The notes under the pieces: model-generated
Database searches by the model: none
Seen by the model: the letters and a program-made list of their open reading frames with translations, nothing else
What the model was told of the DNA's origin: nothing
Shown here: piece by piece, positions 12,894-14,810 of the stretch
How positions within the stretch are numbered: position 1 is the stretch's first letter
Layout of the letters: every line of letters begins with the position of its first letter
Made by a program: the position numbers and the translations under genes
Assembly: GCA_014379705.1 (NCBI GenBank)
Contig: JACMLI010000233.1
Location: 1-14,810 of the forward strand
DNA length: 14,810 nucleotides
DNA from: Gemmatimonadaceae bacterium
Lineage (GTDB): Bacteria; Gemmatimonadota; Gemmatimonadetes; Gemmatimonadales; Gemmatimonadaceae
Direction: 5' to 3'

Positions 12894-13858
12894 TTGCGCT
12901 GGTGTTCACCGGCGGTACGATCTCCATGCGATTCGACGCGGCGGCAGGCGGTGCCGTCCCGGCGCTCGCGGCAGAGGAGATCCTCGCGGCCGCGAAGGGC
13001 ATCGAAGAGGTCGCGACCATCCGCGTCGAGGAGTTCGGGCGCTTTCCCGGGCCGCACATGACGGTCGAGCGCGAGTGGGCGCTGCGCAATCGGTTGGTGG
13101 ATCTCGTCGCCGATCCGTCGATCGACGGCGTCGTCGTCACGCATGGCACGGACACGATCGAGGAGTCGGCGTACCTCGCGACGCGATCGATCGGCTCCGA
13201 CAAGCCGATCGTCTTCACCGGCGCGATGCGCAATGCCAGTGAATTGAGCTGGGATGGGCCGGCGAACCTCTCCGACGCCGTGCGCGTCGCGGCGAGCGAA
13301 GATGCGCGCGGATACGGCACGCTCGTCGTGCTCAACGGCCGCATCTTCTCGGCGCTCGACGTCACCAAGGCGCACACCCACATGCTCGACGCGTTCGAGA
13401 GCCCCGGGCTCGGTCCGGTGGGCGTGGTCGACGACGGTGAGGTGGTATTTCGGCGCCTCCTGGGCCCGCGCACGAACATCCTGTCGCCCGACCGGCTGGC
13501 GGAACCGGTGGACATCGTCGTCGCGTTCTCCGGTGCTGACGGTCGACTCGTGGACGCGTCGCGTGAGGCGGCGCGTGGGCTGGTGATCGCGGCGCTCGGT
13601 CGTGGCAACGTGCCGCAACTCATGGCGGCCGCTATCGGTCGCTGCGTGACGGCAGGGCTGCCGGTCGTGGTGGCGTCGCGCGCGCCGCGCGGACGCGTGG
13701 GGCAGACCTACGGGTACGAAGGCGGGGGACGACACCTCGCGAAGATGGGGGCGATCTTCACCGGGTCGCGACGACCGCAACAGGCCCGCATCGACTTGAT
13801 GCTCGCGCTCGGCGCCGGCCTCTCGGGGGGCGCCCTTCACGCCGTCTTCGATGGCTGA
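12884..13858 (+). CDS. L-asparaginase (type I/II fold family)
   Basis: This enzyme hydrolyses L-asparagine to aspartate and ammonia. It has 324 residues, a normal length. The catalytic threonines and partners sit where they do in E. coli AnsB: Thr12 in FTGGTISM, Thr89-Asp90 in THGTDT, and Lys162 in DVTKAHTH. The signature TGAMRNASELSWDGPANLSDA (112-132) and the C-terminal ALGRGNVPQL block complete the family pattern. There is no signal peptide, so it should be cytoplasmic. Two GTG starts are possible: 12884 gives the usual N-terminal length and a 10-base overlap with the SDR gene; 12890 gives the GTGA overlap used by neighbours. The first was chosen on family length. Related Glu-tRNA-Gln amidotransferase subunit GatD shares the fold, but it carries an extra N-terminal domain that is absent here. 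Confidence 0.9.
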   Translation: MRVIALVFTGGTISMRFDAAAGGAVPALAAEEILAAAKGIEEVATIRVEEFGRFPGPHMTVEREWALRNRLVDLVADPSIDGVVVTHGTDTIEESAYLATRSIGSDKPIVFTGAMRNASELSWDGPANLSDAVRVAASEDARGYGTLVVLNGRIFSALDVTKAHTHMLDAFESPGLGPVGVVDDGEVVFRRLLGPRTNILSPDRLAEPVDIVVAFSGADGRLVDASREAARGLVIAALGRGNVPQLMAAAIGRCVTAGLPVVVASRAPRGRVGQTYGYEGGGRHLAKMGAIFTGSRRPQQARIDLMLALGAGLSGGALHAVFDG

Positions 13859-14810
13859 CGTCACGGCCACCGACACGCCGGCCCCGGAGTTCCATCCCCC
13901 GACGGCCGTGCTGGCGATCGCGCGGCGCCTCGAGGAGGCCGGGCACGAGACGTGGTGCGTGGGGGGCGCCGTGCGCGATGCACTCCTCGGTTTGCCCCAC
14001 CTCGACTGGGACCTGGCGACCGCGGCGCGCCCCGAGCAGGTGCGGCGATTGTTTCGTCGCACGGTGCCCCTTGGCGAGAAGTTCGGCACCATTGGTGTGC
14101 TCGATGACCAGGGCGTGCAGCACGAGGTGACCACCTTCCGTCACGACGTGCGCACCGATGGGCGCCACGCCGAGGTGGAGTTCGGTGCGTCGCTCGACGA
14201 AGACCTGGCGCGACGTGACTACACGATCAACGCGATCGCCTGGTCGCCGTCCCGGCGCGAGCTGCACGATCCCTTTGGTGGCCGCGCCGACCTCGCGCGC
14301 CGACTCGTGCGTGCCGTGGGCAACCCGCGACAGCGCATGGTGGAGGACCGGTTGCGGGCCCTCCGGGCGCTGCGCTTTGCCGGGCGCTTCGACTTCGCGA
14401 TCGAACCGGACACGTGGCGGGCGATCGTCGAGAGCTCGAGTGCCCTCGACCGCTTGTCGAAGGAACGCATTCAGCAGGAGCTGGTGAAGACGCTCGAGCA
14501 AGTCCGGTCTCCGTCTCGGTCGCTGGAGCTCTGGAAGCGGAGCGGCGCCATGAAGGAACTGCTGCCGTCGCTGGCCGCGCGCTCGGACTGGCATCTCCGC
14601 GCCGCCGATGGCGTGGCGCACCCCGATTCGAGCGATGACCCCGGCATCGCGCGGCGGCGCACGATGATCCGCCTCGCCGCCATCCTCTGTGGCATGCCGC
14701 CGGACCATGTGACGCCACTCCTCTCCGAGCTCCGCTTCTCGAACAGGGATGTCACGCGCGTGACCCATCTGGCGCGCCAGGGCTGGGCCTTCCGGGATCG
14801 GCTTGCGGCG
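13851..14810 (+). CDS. cca: CCA-adding tRNA nucleotidyltransferase, N-terminal part (3' end outside window)
   Basis: This class II nucleotidyltransferase adds or repairs the 3' CCA of tRNAs without a template. The frame runs from ATG 13851 to the window edge: 320 complete codons, with the C-terminal part missing. Motifs in order are VGGAVRDALLG (37-47) in the head, the catalytic DWD (52-54) that binds the two metals, GEKFGTIGV, RRDYTINAIA (121-130), DPFGGRADLARRLVRAVG, and the motif EDRLRALRALRFAGRF (165-180) used in nucleotide recognition. The N-terminus before residue 17 is Thr/Pro/Ala-rich and not conserved. The start overlaps the asparaginase stop by 8 bases and has no Shine-Dalgarno sequence. 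Bacterial poly(A) polymerase I shares these motifs and cannot be fully excluded, though the short N-terminus favours CCA addition. Sharing a transcript with alaS would link tRNA maturation and charging. Confidence 0.9.
   Translation, partial: MADVTATDTPAPEFHPPTAVLAIARRLEEAGHETWCVGGAVRDALLGLPHLDWDLATAARPEQVRRLFRRTVPLGEKFGTIGVLDDQGVQHEVTTFRHDVRTDGRHAEVEFGASLDEDLARRDYTINAIAWSPSRRELHDPFGGRADLARRLVRAVGNPRQRMVEDRLRALRALRFAGRFDFAIEPDTWRAIVESSSALDRLSKERIQQELVKTLEQVRSPSRSLELWKRSGAMKELLPSLAARSDWHLRAADGVAHPDSSDDPGIARRRTMIRLAAILCGMPPDHVTPLLSELRFSNRDVTRVTHLARQGWAFRDRLAA

Noticed and set aside
12602..14134. 510-codon open frame on the - strand opposite the SDR, asparaginase and cca genes
   Set aside because: It is rich in Arg, His and Asp with no domain, and lies opposite genes with clear catalytic motifs. 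Long antisense frames are expected at this GC content.

Overview
The window is a GC-rich, tightly packed bacterial chromosomal segment made almost entirely of housekeeping genes. The gene set (a 2-phosphosulfolactate phosphatase homologue, a COX15-like heme A synthase, a GmhA-type isomerase and a PHP-type phosphatase), many GTG starts, 4-base start/stop overlaps and often no visible Shine-Dalgarno sequence would fit an aerobic, Gram-negative-type lineage such as Gemmatimonadota. That placement is an impression from gene content, not a database result. No IS element, phage gene, CRISPR array, tRNA or rRNA was recognised.

Layout. Bases 2-3774 (+) hold the C-terminal half of accC (biotin carboxylase), a comB-family phosphatase and ftsK, with gaps of 2 and 6 bases. 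A 173-base spacer with two facing arrays of a 9-base unit leads to yraN (+). A 120-base regulatory spacer precedes recA (+), and a 137-base foldable spacer separates recA from recX (+). ctaA (heme A synthase) lies on the - strand, convergent with recX and divergent from alaS. The ctaA-alaS spacer holds a second pair of facing arrays, built on a 7-base unit. From alaS to the window end is a run of seven + strand genes that abut or overlap: alaS, a 104-residue protein of unknown function, a CpsB/YwqE-like PHP phosphatase, gmhA, an SDR oxidoreductase, an asparaginase and a CCA-adding enzyme cut by the window edge.

Function. The genes cover fatty-acid precursor supply (accC), chromosome segregation (ftsK), recombination and its control (recA, recX), respiratory heme (ctaA), and tRNA maturation and charging (cca, alaS). 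cpsB and gmhA point to surface polysaccharide or heptose chemistry embedded in the tRNA-related operon.

The least explained signals are in the DNA rather than in gene content. (1) The octamer CGTTAGGC occurs five times, always inside genes, and accounts for five of the six TTAG/CTAA tetramers I found, often forcing rare codons. (2) Two intergenic elements share one geometry, a G-rich short tandem array facing a C-rich inverted copy, but use different unit sequences; the recA-recX spacer also folds with a G-rich 5' arm and a C-rich 3' arm. (3) alaS has a near-consensus -10 box 8 bases before its ATG and no Shine-Dalgarno sequence, which suggests a leaderless mRNA.
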